This document shows, in pieces, positions 48,527 through 60,400 of a DNA stretch of 64,000 nt. The first letter of the stretch is position 1. Each line of letters opens with the position of its first letter. The translations under genes and the position numbers were made by a program. Under the pieces are notes generated by a model. That model was not told the DNA's origin and searched no databases. It saw only the letters and a program-made list of their open reading frames with translations. This DNA comes from Alopecurus myosuroides (lineage: Eukaryota; Streptophyta; Magnoliopsida; Poales; Poaceae): assembly GCA_028641055.1 (NCBI GenBank), contig CM054060.1, forward strand, positions 206,298,445 to 206,362,444, read 5' to 3'.

Positions 48527-48538
48527 TGGTATCAGAGC
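48527..48538 (+). other. Primer binding site, element C interior 2 (intact)
   Basis: TGGTATCAGAGC, a full initiator-tRNA-Met type site four bases after LTR 2. Confidence 0.85.
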
Positions 48539-50282
48539 AGGACTGCCTGTAGGAAAACCTTATTGCTTGGTCGATGTCGAGTCTAGTGTTTGTGAAAAAC
48601 TACTTTCGAATTCCAAATGGATTGTGAAAAACCTTCTTAGGATTCTTTTTACTCCTTACCTGGTATCGCTCTGACTCTGGGTCATCTTACCTGTTTTGAT
48701 TTGAAAAGGTTTTGCTATCCTTCTAGTCATTCAAAACTCAGGTGCCTTCTTTGGCAATGACGTTTTCACCCAAGTTGACCTAGTGTTAAAGTTTCTAGAG
48801 TCGTGTGTGTTTCTTACTCTGTTGTTTCTCTTAAACTGGGGGATTTCCTTTCCATCCTAATCTCTCAGAGTTGTCCGGATTCCACATTCCTCCATGTTTC
48901 AAAGTTCTAAATCCTGAAACTCGAGATTTCCTTCTCATCTCGAATGTATCTGTTATCCTCTGCTCAAATTTCTTCCGGAGCTACGTATGTCTTCTTGGAA
49001 AGATACTCCGTGATTGCTACTCATAGTGCCCTTCAAGGCACTCAGATAGTAGTTGCTCATTTGTTTCGATTTCTAACCTTTGGACTTGAACCGAAGGTCC
49101 CGGAATGTGCTGAGTTGTGGTGGGTTGAATCATGTGGTCATAACCATGTGATGCTCACACCATCAGTACAGGATGCTGACCTTTAACCCAAGTTCCGTTT
49201 CTTTGGATCCCGAGGAATCTGTTTTACCTCGGGATAGCTAGGTGATTTCAACCCTCCTAGCCATAGGCTCTCTCTAGGAAACAAAATGATCACAACAAGA
49301 GTGTTCTTGGTGATTCCCATATCCTTGTTCTTGACTCTGCTATATCAATTCTTTTGCATGGGTTTTACAAAGGAGTAGGACCATGTGCATCATCTTGATC
49401 TTAGGATCTCCTCCGAGCATGATTCCCCCTTTAGTTGCTCTCAAATCCCCATCCGTTGTTTTGGACATCAAGTTGCATATGCGTGTCGGATATACCCATG
49501 CATAGCTCTTGTTTTCCTTCAGAACATTTCACCTTGGAATGTCAGGAGAAACAAACTCCAGTACCTCGTTCATCTTACGAACCAGGTCAAAGTTTTGTAA
49601 TTCTCAGATTAAAGAAGTTTCATTAGCTTCTAATCTGTTCTACCTCCGAGTATCACACTCTTATATATCAAGAGGTTGTGTTGAGTTTCATGACTCTGTT
49701 GATGAAGTGATGCTCCTAGACATCTTTACTCACCCTCCCTCCAAGTTTGAGTGCTGGAGTATGATGGGTCTGTGCATTGATGTGTGCATCAGATATTCTG
49801 AGCAATTCTTATTGCTTTGAAAATCTAAGAAACATCTGTGTCCTTCTTAGCACTATTGGTCACCCGGTCTCTACTGGATGCTGACCGTGTTATCAAATCC
49901 GTTCATTCTGGTGCACATTCTTGGTCAAAGAGTTGGGTTCATACAAAAGCTCTCATGTTCATATCAGTTGCCTTAAAAAGCAAGATTCCTTTCGAACTCC
50001 AAGACATACCGGTGGGTTGTGATATTCTGGTTGTCTTTCTAGAAGTATCACCAGGTTGTTACCTGACCGTGATGTCTATACGAGGGGTAGTTTGAACTAC
50101 TCTTTCCTCCAAGAAACTCCGCTGGACACCCTGGACTAGTAGGTTGAGCTTAAACAACAACTTGGAAAGTTGAAAGACAAGAGCTCCTCCTAACTGGGTC
50201 CTTTATTAAGGGATGCCTAGTTTCCTTTGTGTTGATGCAGGATAGTATCTCCTGAATGGACATGCTATCTTTCTAAGCTTGG

Positions 50283-50400
50283 TTTGATTTGGGCTATCGT
50301 CAAATCAAGGCCAGATTCAAGGATTACCTTGGTTGTGTTTTTACTCATGGTGTTTTGCCGAGTACACCTTCATGTCCTTTGGTCTGACCAATACCTTGCC
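50283..50400 (+). pseudogene. RT remnant, element C interior 2
   Basis: FDLGYRQIKARF then, in another frame, FAEYTFMSFGLTNT. This copy keeps the F-x-E-Y-x-x-M-S-F-G-L-x-N pattern of Ty3/gypsy RT better than interior 1. A frameshift separates the two pieces and no catalytic Y-x-D-D box is found. Confidence 0.6.
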
Positions 50401-52269
50401 TTGTTCGTATGTCATATGAATCCCTCTTCTTGGAGTGTTTTGATAAGGGTGTTTTCGAGCCCATCGATGTCATTCCTATTTTCTCCGAGTTGCAAGAGGC
50501 TCATGCTGAACAAATGGCAACAACGTTGGAAACTTTCAAGAACCATCTTTGTGTCATCACGAAGTTTGTGTTCTGGGTGTTCGAAGTAACCTACTCCGGT
50601 TCATGTGCTTATGGTGAAAGTTGTCGCCGTGGATCCGAGTAGAGTTTTCTTGTTCCTTCGGGAATAACTTCAAGTCGGTCATGTATGTGTGGATTATTCT
50701 TGAGATGGTTGGTTGTTGCCTCCACTCCTTGAAGAAGTTTGCATCCACGCTAAATCACTGACTGATTTTCTTTGAGAGAAGAAGTCCAAGATCTTGGCGA
50801 TCTTTGTTATCATCTTTCCCACAAGGACTCCGATGTGTTTTGTTGCAACTAAACCATGTAGGTGCAACCGTCTTTCGCAAGTTGCTAATACATGAGTTCT
50901 GCAATCTCACTCATCCTCTTGAGTGTGGCATCGTAGTCAATATCTTGAGAATCTAGCATATGTATCTCGTTGGTAACCGGTGCAATCCCTTCAACCAAAC
51001 ACGTTGAGTCTCAGTTATTCAATCCACTAACTAGAGCTGAATCTCAAGCAGCAATGATGGCTTGTGTTTTCCTCAAGGGTACTGAATTAGGTCTTTTTAA
51101 AATACGGCATGGTTGATGTGGTGGTTGACACAATTAGCCGGAAGACCTAATGTCATATCTCTTTGAATCCGTAAGAACGGCCACTCTCCGTGAGAATTCT
51201 TGTATGGCTCATTCCAACAAGTTTCCCTCTTGCTAGATGATCTATAGAAGGCTTGTCGTGAGCCTGCTGTCGGTATCTAAAACATCAAGAAGAACCTGGA
51301 AGTTGGTCTTTCCAATATCTCTCTATGGAACCTCCAAACCTTCGTTTCAGTGGAAACAAGTTCATCAGGAGAACATCTCTTGGTGTTTTGTAACCACCAT
51401 TGATCAGTTCCCTTCCTCAAGTTGTTTGTACTTGAAGTTCTGTTCATCTGACACATTGTGTGAATTTGTCAGTCACGTCAGCCATGGGATCCTAACTATG
51501 TGGTAAACGTATTGCTACGTCAAACCCACAATAGGAAAGAGATTCCCTACTCCTTCTGGTGTTTCAATCCTCGTTGGTTAACCAGTCTTATGGTGTGTCC
51601 AAGAGTTCCTACTTCACTACGGTGTCCCAACATCCATGGTTACTCATATTCTGTCGTGAAGTAACATCCCGATCTTTGACAAAGTTTTCGACAACCTTTA
51701 ACGGAATGAAAGTTCCCTCATCTTTCGTGTCCACTCCGAAGAGTGAACATGATCCTGTATCAAATCTTCTCTGACGCACGATTACAGTGTTTTCTCGTGT
51801 TCTCCCTCGTCTAAGGATATTACGTTGTGGTATCCAAGACCATCCTCACGATCTTGGTTTTCTATTTGAAGAAACCTCGATGTCACAAGTTGTTCAACCT
51901 TTCGTTTCCAAAAGGATTTAAAGTCTTGTGCAAAGCTCATATTCTAAATCTTTCCATGAACCATCATCCATAAACTTGAAACCATCTTTTATTCCCTCTG
52001 TTACCTTGATGTGTTTCATGCACGATAACTCAACAGTTCTTTATGAACATTCCTATCATGAGTTATCCATGGGATACTCGATCTTCGTAAAGATCAGTTC
52101 CTAAGAGTTTTCCCTCTCACCTAAGGTGTAGCCAAGCAACACTCGATGCTACGGATCAACCTCTTCGAGAAAAGAACCGTAACGTTCGAGAAGATTGTTC
52201 AAAACCGGTGTTCCTTCTTTCTTCTCCTTCGGGAATCTCGGGACGAGATTCTTGTAAGGGGGGTAGATT

Positions 52270-55200
52270 TGTAACATCCCTGTTCTTGCTAACAGAGAGG
52301 TGTGGTGTGTGTTCATGTCATAGCATGCATGAAAAAAATTTGAACCAAGTTTTAATTTGAATTTTAAATGAAACTTGCCCAAAAACCACTTAAAGTGATC
52401 ACACAAATTTTGTTCTAAAAATAATCTCAATTTTGGAAAGCAAATACATGGTGAGCTTGCAAATTTCATGAGCTTTTCAAAAATGATTTTTGCCAAATTT
52501 TTCCTTTGCAAAAAGGCCCTCAAAAGGTTGTTTTCTGTTCTGGTTTTAAAAGGAAAAGGACTGGTTTGCAAAATCTCAAAACTTCACGGGGTTACTGGGA
52601 GGTGGCCCTTTCTGTCGTCTTCCTCCCGCGCGCGCCAGGCAGGCACACAGCACCGTGGCGTCGACCGCTGCTGCCAGCTCCTCCTTGACTCCCGTCGGAG
52701 GAGTAGACGTGCGAAAGACGCCCTCGACCTCCTCTGTTGCCCCCGTACTCCCCCGTTCTCTCTGTGACTATCGCGGAGCCTGAACCGAACCTAACCCTAG
52801 CTCCGGCGATAACCGCCGCTCGCCGCCGCTGTTCCCGGCCATCCGCGGCCACGGCGAGCACCCCATCGGCACCGCAACCTCCTCCTCTACCTCCCCGTCA
52901 ACCACCGCTTCCCGGGATGGCCGCACTATGGAGAATCGGGTGCATCTTCCTCAAGTCCGGCCGCCCTGCGCCGAGCTCGATGCCGCCGATTCCGGCCCCC
53001 TCTCGCCTCACCGACCGGCTCCCCTCCTTCCTGGTAATCCCAGGAGCGTGTAGGTGCTCCTGTCTTTCTCCCTATCCCTCCGTATCACCTTGCCGCCGTC
53101 GTTCGTGTCCCGCCGCCGCGGTATGCTCGCCGCCGGCCAACTCCGGTGACCATTTGGTCCACCGCTGCCACCCTTTGACTCCCCTTGAACTCCTCTACCG
53201 CGTGATGTAGTTCGATTTCAAAATCGTGCACCGAATCGTGGGATTGAGCCAAGCCAGAGCCTTTGTGGCCATTGATGACGTCATCTCGACGTCATCCTGA
53301 TGTCACAAATCCAGTTTTTCTAATTTACAGAAAATGATTAATTTTAGATAATTAATAACTTCTGTTTTATTAATCAGAAAAATAAAAGGAAAGTATGGAA
53401 ATGTTCAGAAAAGTGTAATTCACCCAAATATACCATTTTCAATCATGTTTGAGACAGTTGATTTTTGAACATTATTTTAATGTTGTTTAATCTTTTAAAA
53501 TAGAAAAATAAGTTTTTATTCAAGAAAATTAGAAAATTAAAAGTTATATGTCAAAATGCTCAAAATGTCAAAAGCAATCTATTCATGATGTTTTCAAACC
53601 CATTTGAGCAATAAAAATTGTGTTCACTTTCAGAATCGCCCGAAACCCCCTCCGGGGTCTATTTCGGGATAAATTCCAGTAAAATTCCATATCTGCCATA
53701 TAAATCCTAGCAACCCATCGAGCATGTTTAGGGTTTCATCGAAGTGCATTAACTTGCTCATGCATACATATTGTGCATTGCATCGATGCCATGTTTGATT
53801 GTTGTTCTTCTTTTCGGTGTTGTTCCCCCTCGGTAGAACGCGACTCCGAAGTGAAGGCCAGCAACCCCAATGGCGAATACTTGATCTTAACCGACAAGTC
53901 AAGCACTTATTCCTGAAGTCTTTCTCTGGTTTTCTTGAAGCAAGGCAAGCATAACCTCTTATCTGCCCATATATGATTTCGAAAGACTTTTCATTCTCGT
54001 ACCAATGCATTCGATTCCAATGTATCTTGAGTCAATAGATAGAGTTACCCTATTTATTTGCATAACCCAGATATCATGATTCAATGCTCCTATCAGACAT
54101 AGGATTTGTTTGTGTGTATCGCCGGAGCCTTAAATATGCCATGCTTAGTCGTACATGCCTGTTATCTCTGCTCCATCCGGTTGATGAATCAGAGCCGCAA
54201 ATGAATCTAGTATGGTGGTATGTTGTGGAAAGTTAAGAGAATTTGATTAACATGATCTAAAGGTGTGGATGACGAGACCACAGAGGGTCTGTGGTGGTTG
54301 TCTCGTTCATGCCCCTAGGAGCGAGTTCTCGTCTTCGAGCCAAGACTGAGCGTGCATCCACACGAGGGATTGGTTTCCCCTCGGTCTCAACTTGCCTAGC
54401 TTGTTCCATGAGTTGCCTAGTTCGGGGTTTCCATTTCGATTTGCGGGGATATCAAAACGTTTTCAAAACTAGGACGTGGCGGTGCAACAGCCTGTGGCGA
54501 GACAGTAGTTGAAGCACCGCTCACAACGATAGAGACCCGGCAGGAGATGGCCACTCCCTATTGGCGGACCATCTCTACTCGGAGCGACTCATGGAATAGG
54601 CGAAGCAAGGGAAAGGTCGTGGTCAACCTCCATCTGCCGGCACTTCCCGGAATAGTGCTAATGTTTGGAATTAAGAGTTGGTTGGCACGTGTGGTTAAAG
54701 TTGTACACCCCTGCAGGGTTAAATCTTTTCGAAAAGCCGTGTCCGCGGTTAAGGACGACTTGGTGACGGATTCTGTGATCATAGACAACTTAAACGGAAT
54801 GATTAAAACTTGTTGATAACGAATGAAGGATGCCTCCTCGGAGATGCCGAGAGGGGTTACCTTGTAGCATGAGTTACCGGAACAACTTGATGTGGTGATC
54901 TTTGAAGCACGAGGTGCTGAAATGATGTTGGTGGATGAAAAAGATGATGATTTCAGTAGTTGAATAGCTTTCTCATCTGTTTTCAAAATACTCCATGAGA
55001 CGTGCTATTCCTCCCTCAACTTGGAAAATAAAGATGGCTTTACGCAAAACAACCTTCATAACTCTTCCTAAAAGAAGCAGATATATAATAGGTTAACTAA
55101 GTCTTGTTGAGTACCTCCCGTACTCATGTTTGCTTCAATTTGGTTCAGGTGGAGTTCCTCAGTTCAGTGGTGTTTCGACGTGGACATCGACGAGTAGTTC

Positions 55201-55827
55201 GGGGTTCCCAGGTAGCAGCCTGGAATCTATGGGCTGGGACGTCGCCTTATGTTGCGGCCTCTTAGGCCTTTTTGGTTCTTGTTGATTAGCAACATAGTTT
55301 GCCTTCCGTTGTCTGATGTAATGTTGGGTCGTGTGACCTCTGCTTGTAAGCTATACTCTAGTAACACCTGTTTAATAAAGCTTCATGTTTAGAGTACTAC
55401 TTTGATCGGTTGTTGGTTTCGAGCTCATTGTTATACAGTTTTGGCTATGCCTGCATAGTTGTCGCAGTCGAGGGGTTGTGGAGCCGATGATCCATGTCCG
55501 AGCCCGCCTGTCGATTTGATCGGCCTGGGGCGAGGTAACCCCAGTAACCCTCGATTGTTGTTGCACTTTCTGGACACATAGCAGCTCTGTATAGCTTTGG
55601 TCCCGTTCCTTCAGTTTCATCCGACTCGTGGACGCTTGGGTATGCATAGTTGGTTATGACTAGCATGGATACAAGGAGTAGTAGACCGGGGATCCGGACT
55701 ACGTGCCGATGAATCCGGTCTGCCTGCCGTTGTTTGTTGCGGCCGGGGCTGGTAACCCTGAAGCCCTTGTGAGTCCATGGCTAGGAGCACATAACAGTAT
55801 GTATATCTCTGGGTCCGGGGTCTGACA
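52270..55827 (+). repeat. LTR 3 of element C
   Basis: 3,558 bp, about five private substitutions (for example in the phrases ATGTTTGGAATT and TTCGGGGTTTCC). Followed by the CTTCC duplicate and the continuing F integrase. Confidence 0.9.
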
Positions 55828-55832
55828 CTTCC
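55828..55832. repeat. Right target-site duplicate of element C
   Basis: CTTCC, identical to 37655-37659. Removing C and one copy joins the F integrase in frame. Confidence 0.85.
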
Positions 55833-56916
55833 CCCATAGTGTCTTCCAGAAATAAATCATGAACTTCACATCACGATCAGAAACAATAGTCTTGGGTACT
55901 CCATGCAATCTCACTATGTCCCTGAAAAACATATTAGCAATGTGCGATGCATCGTCTCTCTTGTAGCATGCAATAAAAATGTGAAATTTTCGAGAATATA
56001 TCTACTACCACAAATATAGAATCATGTCCCCGTTTAGTCCTAGGCAAACCTAACACAAAATCCATACTAATGTCTTCCCAAGGTGTAGTAGGTGCAAGAA
56101 GAGGAGTATATAATCCATGAGGTTTTAGTTTAGACTTATCCTTGTTGCAAGTGATGCAACGTCTCCAAACCTCTCAACATCTCTCCTCATTTGTGGCCAA
56201 TAAAGTAATCAGCCAACATCAGCAATGTTTTCTCCCTCCCAAGGTTTCCCATCAATCCACCACTGTGTGATTCCTGCAACAATAAAAACGCAAGGACGAC
56301 TCGGGCACACCTAATTTGTTAGCTCTAAACAAATACCCATCATGCAAATGAAATTTATCCCATGCTTTCACATTAGTACAATTCGCGTATGCATGTTTAA
56401 AATCATTATCTTGAGCATACAAATCTTTCACACTCTCCAAACCAGGAATTTTCACATCCAGTTGAGTTAAAAGAATACTTTTCCTAGAGAGAGCATCAAC
56501 AACAAAATTATCTTTGCCTTTCTTGTATTTAATTATGTATGGGAAAGATTCAATGAATTCAACCCACTTAGCATGTCTCTTATGAAGGATAGATTGGCTC
56601 TTTAAAAATTTCAATGCTTCATGATCAGAATGTATGATAAATTATTTTGGCCACAAATAATGTTTACAAACCTCAAGAACTCTAACAAGTGCATAAAATT
56701 CTTTATCATAAACAGAATAGTTCAATTGAGCACCATGCAAATTTTCAAAAAAATAAGCAACAAGTTTGTTTTCTTGCATAAGCACTCCACCAATACCAAT
56801 ACCACTTGCATCACATTCTATTTCGAATTGCTTATGAAAATTTGGAAGAATTAGTAATGGGGACGAAATCAACTTGTTCTTAATAGCATCAAAAGCAATA
56901 TCCTGTTCAACCCCCA
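55833..56916 (-). pseudogene. RNase H and integrase N-terminal half of element F
   Basis: From the right on the - strand: an RNase H domain with [18 protein letters not shown] and YDKEFYALV, then [20 protein letters not shown] (end of RNase H), a linker with [15 protein letters not shown], a damaged HHCC zinc region, then VVVDIFSK and [18 protein letters not shown] (integrase core with a catalytic Asp). Lesions: TAA at 56642-56644 inside RNase H, a one-base shift near 56278 in the zinc region and another near 55985. The frame is cut at 56916 by element G, at the RT/RNase H junction. Confidence 0.8.
56912..56916. repeat. Probable left target-site duplicate of element G
   Basis: The five bases CCCCA lie just before the LTR. 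The right partner is beyond the window. Confidence 0.5.
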
Positions 56917-57471
56917 TGTCGGATATATACTGAATAGGGGTATAGAAGATGGTAGACAAAGAGCCGGACTGCCAGGGTGGCCTACATGGTAATGGGCTTA
57001 GGTCCATTGGGCGGCCCAGTAGTTCGACGCGCAGAAGCCGGATTCTAGAAGAACCCGGATCACGGCCCGCGTGATCTAGCTTGGAGGAGAAGACGGATTC
57101 CTTGCTTTCCAAGTTACGAGTTAAACGTAGTCTTCTAGGTTTCTGATTCTGTAAGCCCTAACCCGGCTATTATATAAAGCCGAACGGGAGATAGATTAGA
57201 ACAAGTTAGGCACAACAGAGAAGCTCTACGCAACTCGCCGAGAAGCTCATCCTCGCCGAGTAGCTAGATATACACCCTCACATTGTAATCCTGTTAAACG
57301 GGCTTTAGTCCCAATTAGTGAGAAGTGCAGGAGTAGGTACGCCGTACTGCCGCGACGTACCGAACCTGGGTAAAATCCCGTGTTCTGTGTTACTACGCTA
57401 TCCTGTTACCCCACGTCTCTACCGTAGTCTCATGGCCCCCCGTCTATGAAAACTACTACGATGTCTCGACA
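56917..57471 (+). repeat. 5' LTR of element G
   Basis: Opens TGTCGGATATATACTG and ends GTCTCGACA, giving perfect TGTCG/CGACA termini. It has a TATA box at 57171. The U5 end contains the first ATG of the long ORF. Confidence 0.85.
57171..57178 (+). promoter_or_regulatory. TATA box of the element G LTR
   Basis: TATATAAA followed by GCCGAACGGG; start expected near 57205, leaving about 265 bases of R-U5 leader. Confidence 0.6.
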
Positions 57472-60400
57472 GTTGGCGCCCACCGTGGGGCAAACGACGT
57501 CAGGCGTGAAGTTCCGATCTGGGGTACTCGGCGGAATTGGAAGATCGATCACTGTCGGAAGCCTGGAATTCGACGACGACGTTGGGCGCTTCCTCGACAA
57601 CGGATCCTACATACCGGCGCAAAACCACCTGGTAAGTGCCTGCGTGTTACCGATCGGATCTCCTAACATCTTTATCGGACTAACTGCAGAGGCAATGGGG
57701 TTTTGCGGTGGAAGAAAATTTATCCCACCCGCCCTATACCCAGTCGAAAACGACTATGATGCCGGATTCTGCTCAGATCGCCGACAAAAAAGTGATACAC
57801 ACTTTATCGGCATGGTGCAATCCGAAATAGCTGAAAACACGGATGACGGAAATCCCGTGCAAGAGGCAGATAACAACCTACCCGTCATAGAGACGGAAGA
57901 ACAAATACCCGTCACAGAGGCGGAAGATCCGACATCCGTCAACCAGACGATGAACTCGGAAGCAGAGTCCGTGCTTGCCGCCATTGAGGCGAGGTTGGAG
58001 TCGGAAACCGGATCGGATAACTTCGACTCCAAAGACGAAGACGAGGATGCCTTCGTAAGAAAGGTTAAGTCCTTTCAAGAGGGATTCCATGAAGTGCTAA
58101 TGGCAAAACCAGCTGATACAACGGGCGCTGGCAGCCAGGAAAGCCCTAAAACCCCTCCGCCAGAGGAAGAGAGAGAAGACGAAGAAACTTCTCCGATATT
58201 CCCTAATGTCAAGGAGATGACAGAAGATGAGCCTGCCAAAAAACCTCCCTCTTCCAAGAAAAAGCACCGTGCTTCTAAAAAACTCCAATACAAAATCCGG
58301 AAGAAAAAATCAGCCGATCTCGCTGATGAAAACCTGGAAGTTGGAGATGTTAGCGGCACAAAGCCTGCGGAGAAGAACTCTAAGGAAATCACTGCTCCGC
58401 CATTGACGGAACAGGAAGAGCAAGAGCTATTGCAAACACCAGTGGGACCAGATGAACCCCCTGAGATGCTGGAAGCCAGGAGACAAGCTTTCCAACGGCA
58501 ACAGCAACAGTTACTCCGATCTCGGCAACATCTCCAACAAACCCAGCATGATATCAAAATCATGAAGGAGGAAATAGAGGAGTACGAGAGAAATAATAGA
58601 TCTGCATTAAAACCTACTAGGTTACCCGGAATCGCAAGACCGGAAGAACTGCCGCCAAAAGAAAGGTTCTATAACCCATCTTGGCAAAAGCAGTTAAACG
58701 GCAAAGACGCCAAGGGCGAACCAATATACAAAACCGCAGCGGAAAACGCGGAAGCAGCGTTCGCCATCCTAAACAACGATCTGTACTCCAACGGGGAAAA
58801 ACTCCAAGGGGTGTATGCTTTCCTAGGAAAAGCATTACAGCAGCAACAGCGCGGCCAAGAACGATCAGGGAGGCTGCATGATAATTCCTCCCTCTGCAAA
58901 ACAGCTACTTGCGCTGCTGGAGCACCTGGACCGGAAGAACCCGGAGATTCGGATAAAAAAGAGGATCCGAGAAAAGACAGGAAAAACCCAGATAACCGGG
59001 ACGCAGCGTATAGAACCGGACCTCATCTCCCGAAAGATGGATATAAACCACATGATCGGGAAGACAAACATCGGAATGACGGCAAAATAATGCCACCTCC
59101 GAGAAACCCAGCTGAAAAAGCTGGAAGATATGATATACCTCACAGACGTGAAAGATCCCGGACACCTCCTAAGGATAAGGAAAGGCACAGAAGCAGGACT
59201 CCGCCTAACCCAAAAGGACGTGAACACGGAAGAGATAGAGATAACCTCGGAAAAGCGCGTCCGCGCAACAATGGAAAAGAAAGGAGCAGATCCCCTTCTG
59301 TCCATTCAGCCGGAAGATATTCTGCACACATTGATAGAGCAGAAAAGGATGATCTATACTTTGGTCCTAAGTGTTTTACTGACAGGATCCGAAGGATAAC
59401 CCTGCATTCTGGCTTCGCCAAAGTTGGTCCAACCTACCAAAAATATACCGGCAGTACAAACCCGGATACCTGGCTCTCAGATTATTATACAGCCGTCCAA
59501 ATCAACAATGGGACAGACCTGGAAGCTGTCAAGTTTCTTCCCCTAATGTTGCTAGACGGAGCCAGAGATTGGATCAATGGTTTACCATCAAGAACTGTCG
59601 ACAGCTGGGTTGATATGGCTAGAGTATTCACTCAGCATTTTCGGGGAACATACAAACGCCCAAATAGCATCAACCAGCTGAACCGTTGCACCCAATTTGA
59701 GGACGAACCATACGTGGATTTCATCTCCAGATGGACTGCAATGAAGAATAGTTGTTCTGGAGTAACTGACGTACAAGCAATGCATGCTTTCGTCAATGGC
59801 CTAAAACCCGGACTCGTACCGTTCATGGTTGGTTCTAAACAGCACAAAGATCTCGGATCTATGCTTACAACCGCTAATGAACACGCTGCAGCCGAAGATG
59901 ATATCAGAGCAAGAGGAGGCAATATTGAGTCACTAATACTCGCCAAGAAAACCCCTCGTTCTGACAAAAAAGGAACTCCAGAGTCAACGACAAAGCCCAA
60001 GGAGGTCAACATAACCTTTGGAGGAGATAAGGGAAATAAGTGGAAAGGTCGCAGCCCAGATCCAATCAATTACACTCCCGAAGAATGGGAGAGAATTAAG
60101 TCGGAACCCTGCGTCCACCACTCGCAATTTGGGAAACCAACCCACACAAATGCGCAATGCCGGCTAAAAAAGCACATGAAAGGCAATGCAGGATCCGGAA
60201 ATAAAGGGAAGGGTTCCAAAAGGAAACCTGCCAAACAAAAGCCAGAAGCTGACAAAGAAGACAGTGAATCGGACACTGATGACAAAATCCAGGAACAACA
60301 GCGAAAGGGCGAACCCAAATTTCCGAGGGTTGATGGAGAAGCAATGCTAACTTTCTTAGCAACCCCGTCAGCAAAGGTGGCCAAAAGAACACTTCGAGAA

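Larger units (their letters stand above)
48523..52269 (+). other. Interior 2 of element C
   Basis: Same length and content as interior 1, with about nine substitutions by eye, clustered partly at 50357-50362. Ends with the dyad (52234-52250) and polypurine tract AAGGGGGGTAGA (52256-52267). No intact ORF. Confidence 0.75.
37660..55827 (+). mobile_element. Element C: tandem LTR-interior-LTR-interior-LTR retrotransposon
   Basis: Three 3,558 bp LTRs (37660, 44965, 52270) alternate with two 3,747 bp interiors, giving a 7,305 bp period. A single TSD pair, CTTCC, flanks the whole 18,168 bp, and no TSD lies between the units, so this is one insertion locus with a shared middle LTR. Primer sites and polypurine tracts give + orientation. 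The interiors hold only decayed pol pieces, so the element is non-autonomous. By eye, LTRs differ pairwise at about 8-11 positions and interiors at about 9, so all parts are young and of similar age. Copy-specific changes argue against a simple assembly duplication. Confidence 0.9.
35676..56916 (-). mobile_element. Element F: dead Ty3/gypsy retrotransposon, split by elements C and G
   Basis: The - strand carries, in order, RNase H (56639-56916), the integrase zinc domain and core (55833-56500), then after element C the rest of the integrase core and the pol C-terminus (36689-37659), an untranslated end and probable LTR. The left edge is at 35676, where the satellite stops at TGTCGGAG. Its RT, protease, gag and other LTR lie beyond the window because element G enters at 56917. 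At least three in-frame stops and two frameshifts make it non-functional. Confidence 0.8.

Noticed and set aside
37660..55827. The 7,305 bp periodicity as an assembly artefact
   Set aside because: Each LTR and interior has private substitutions and one TSD pair spans the whole; an artefactual duplicate would be identical. Not fully excluded without reads.
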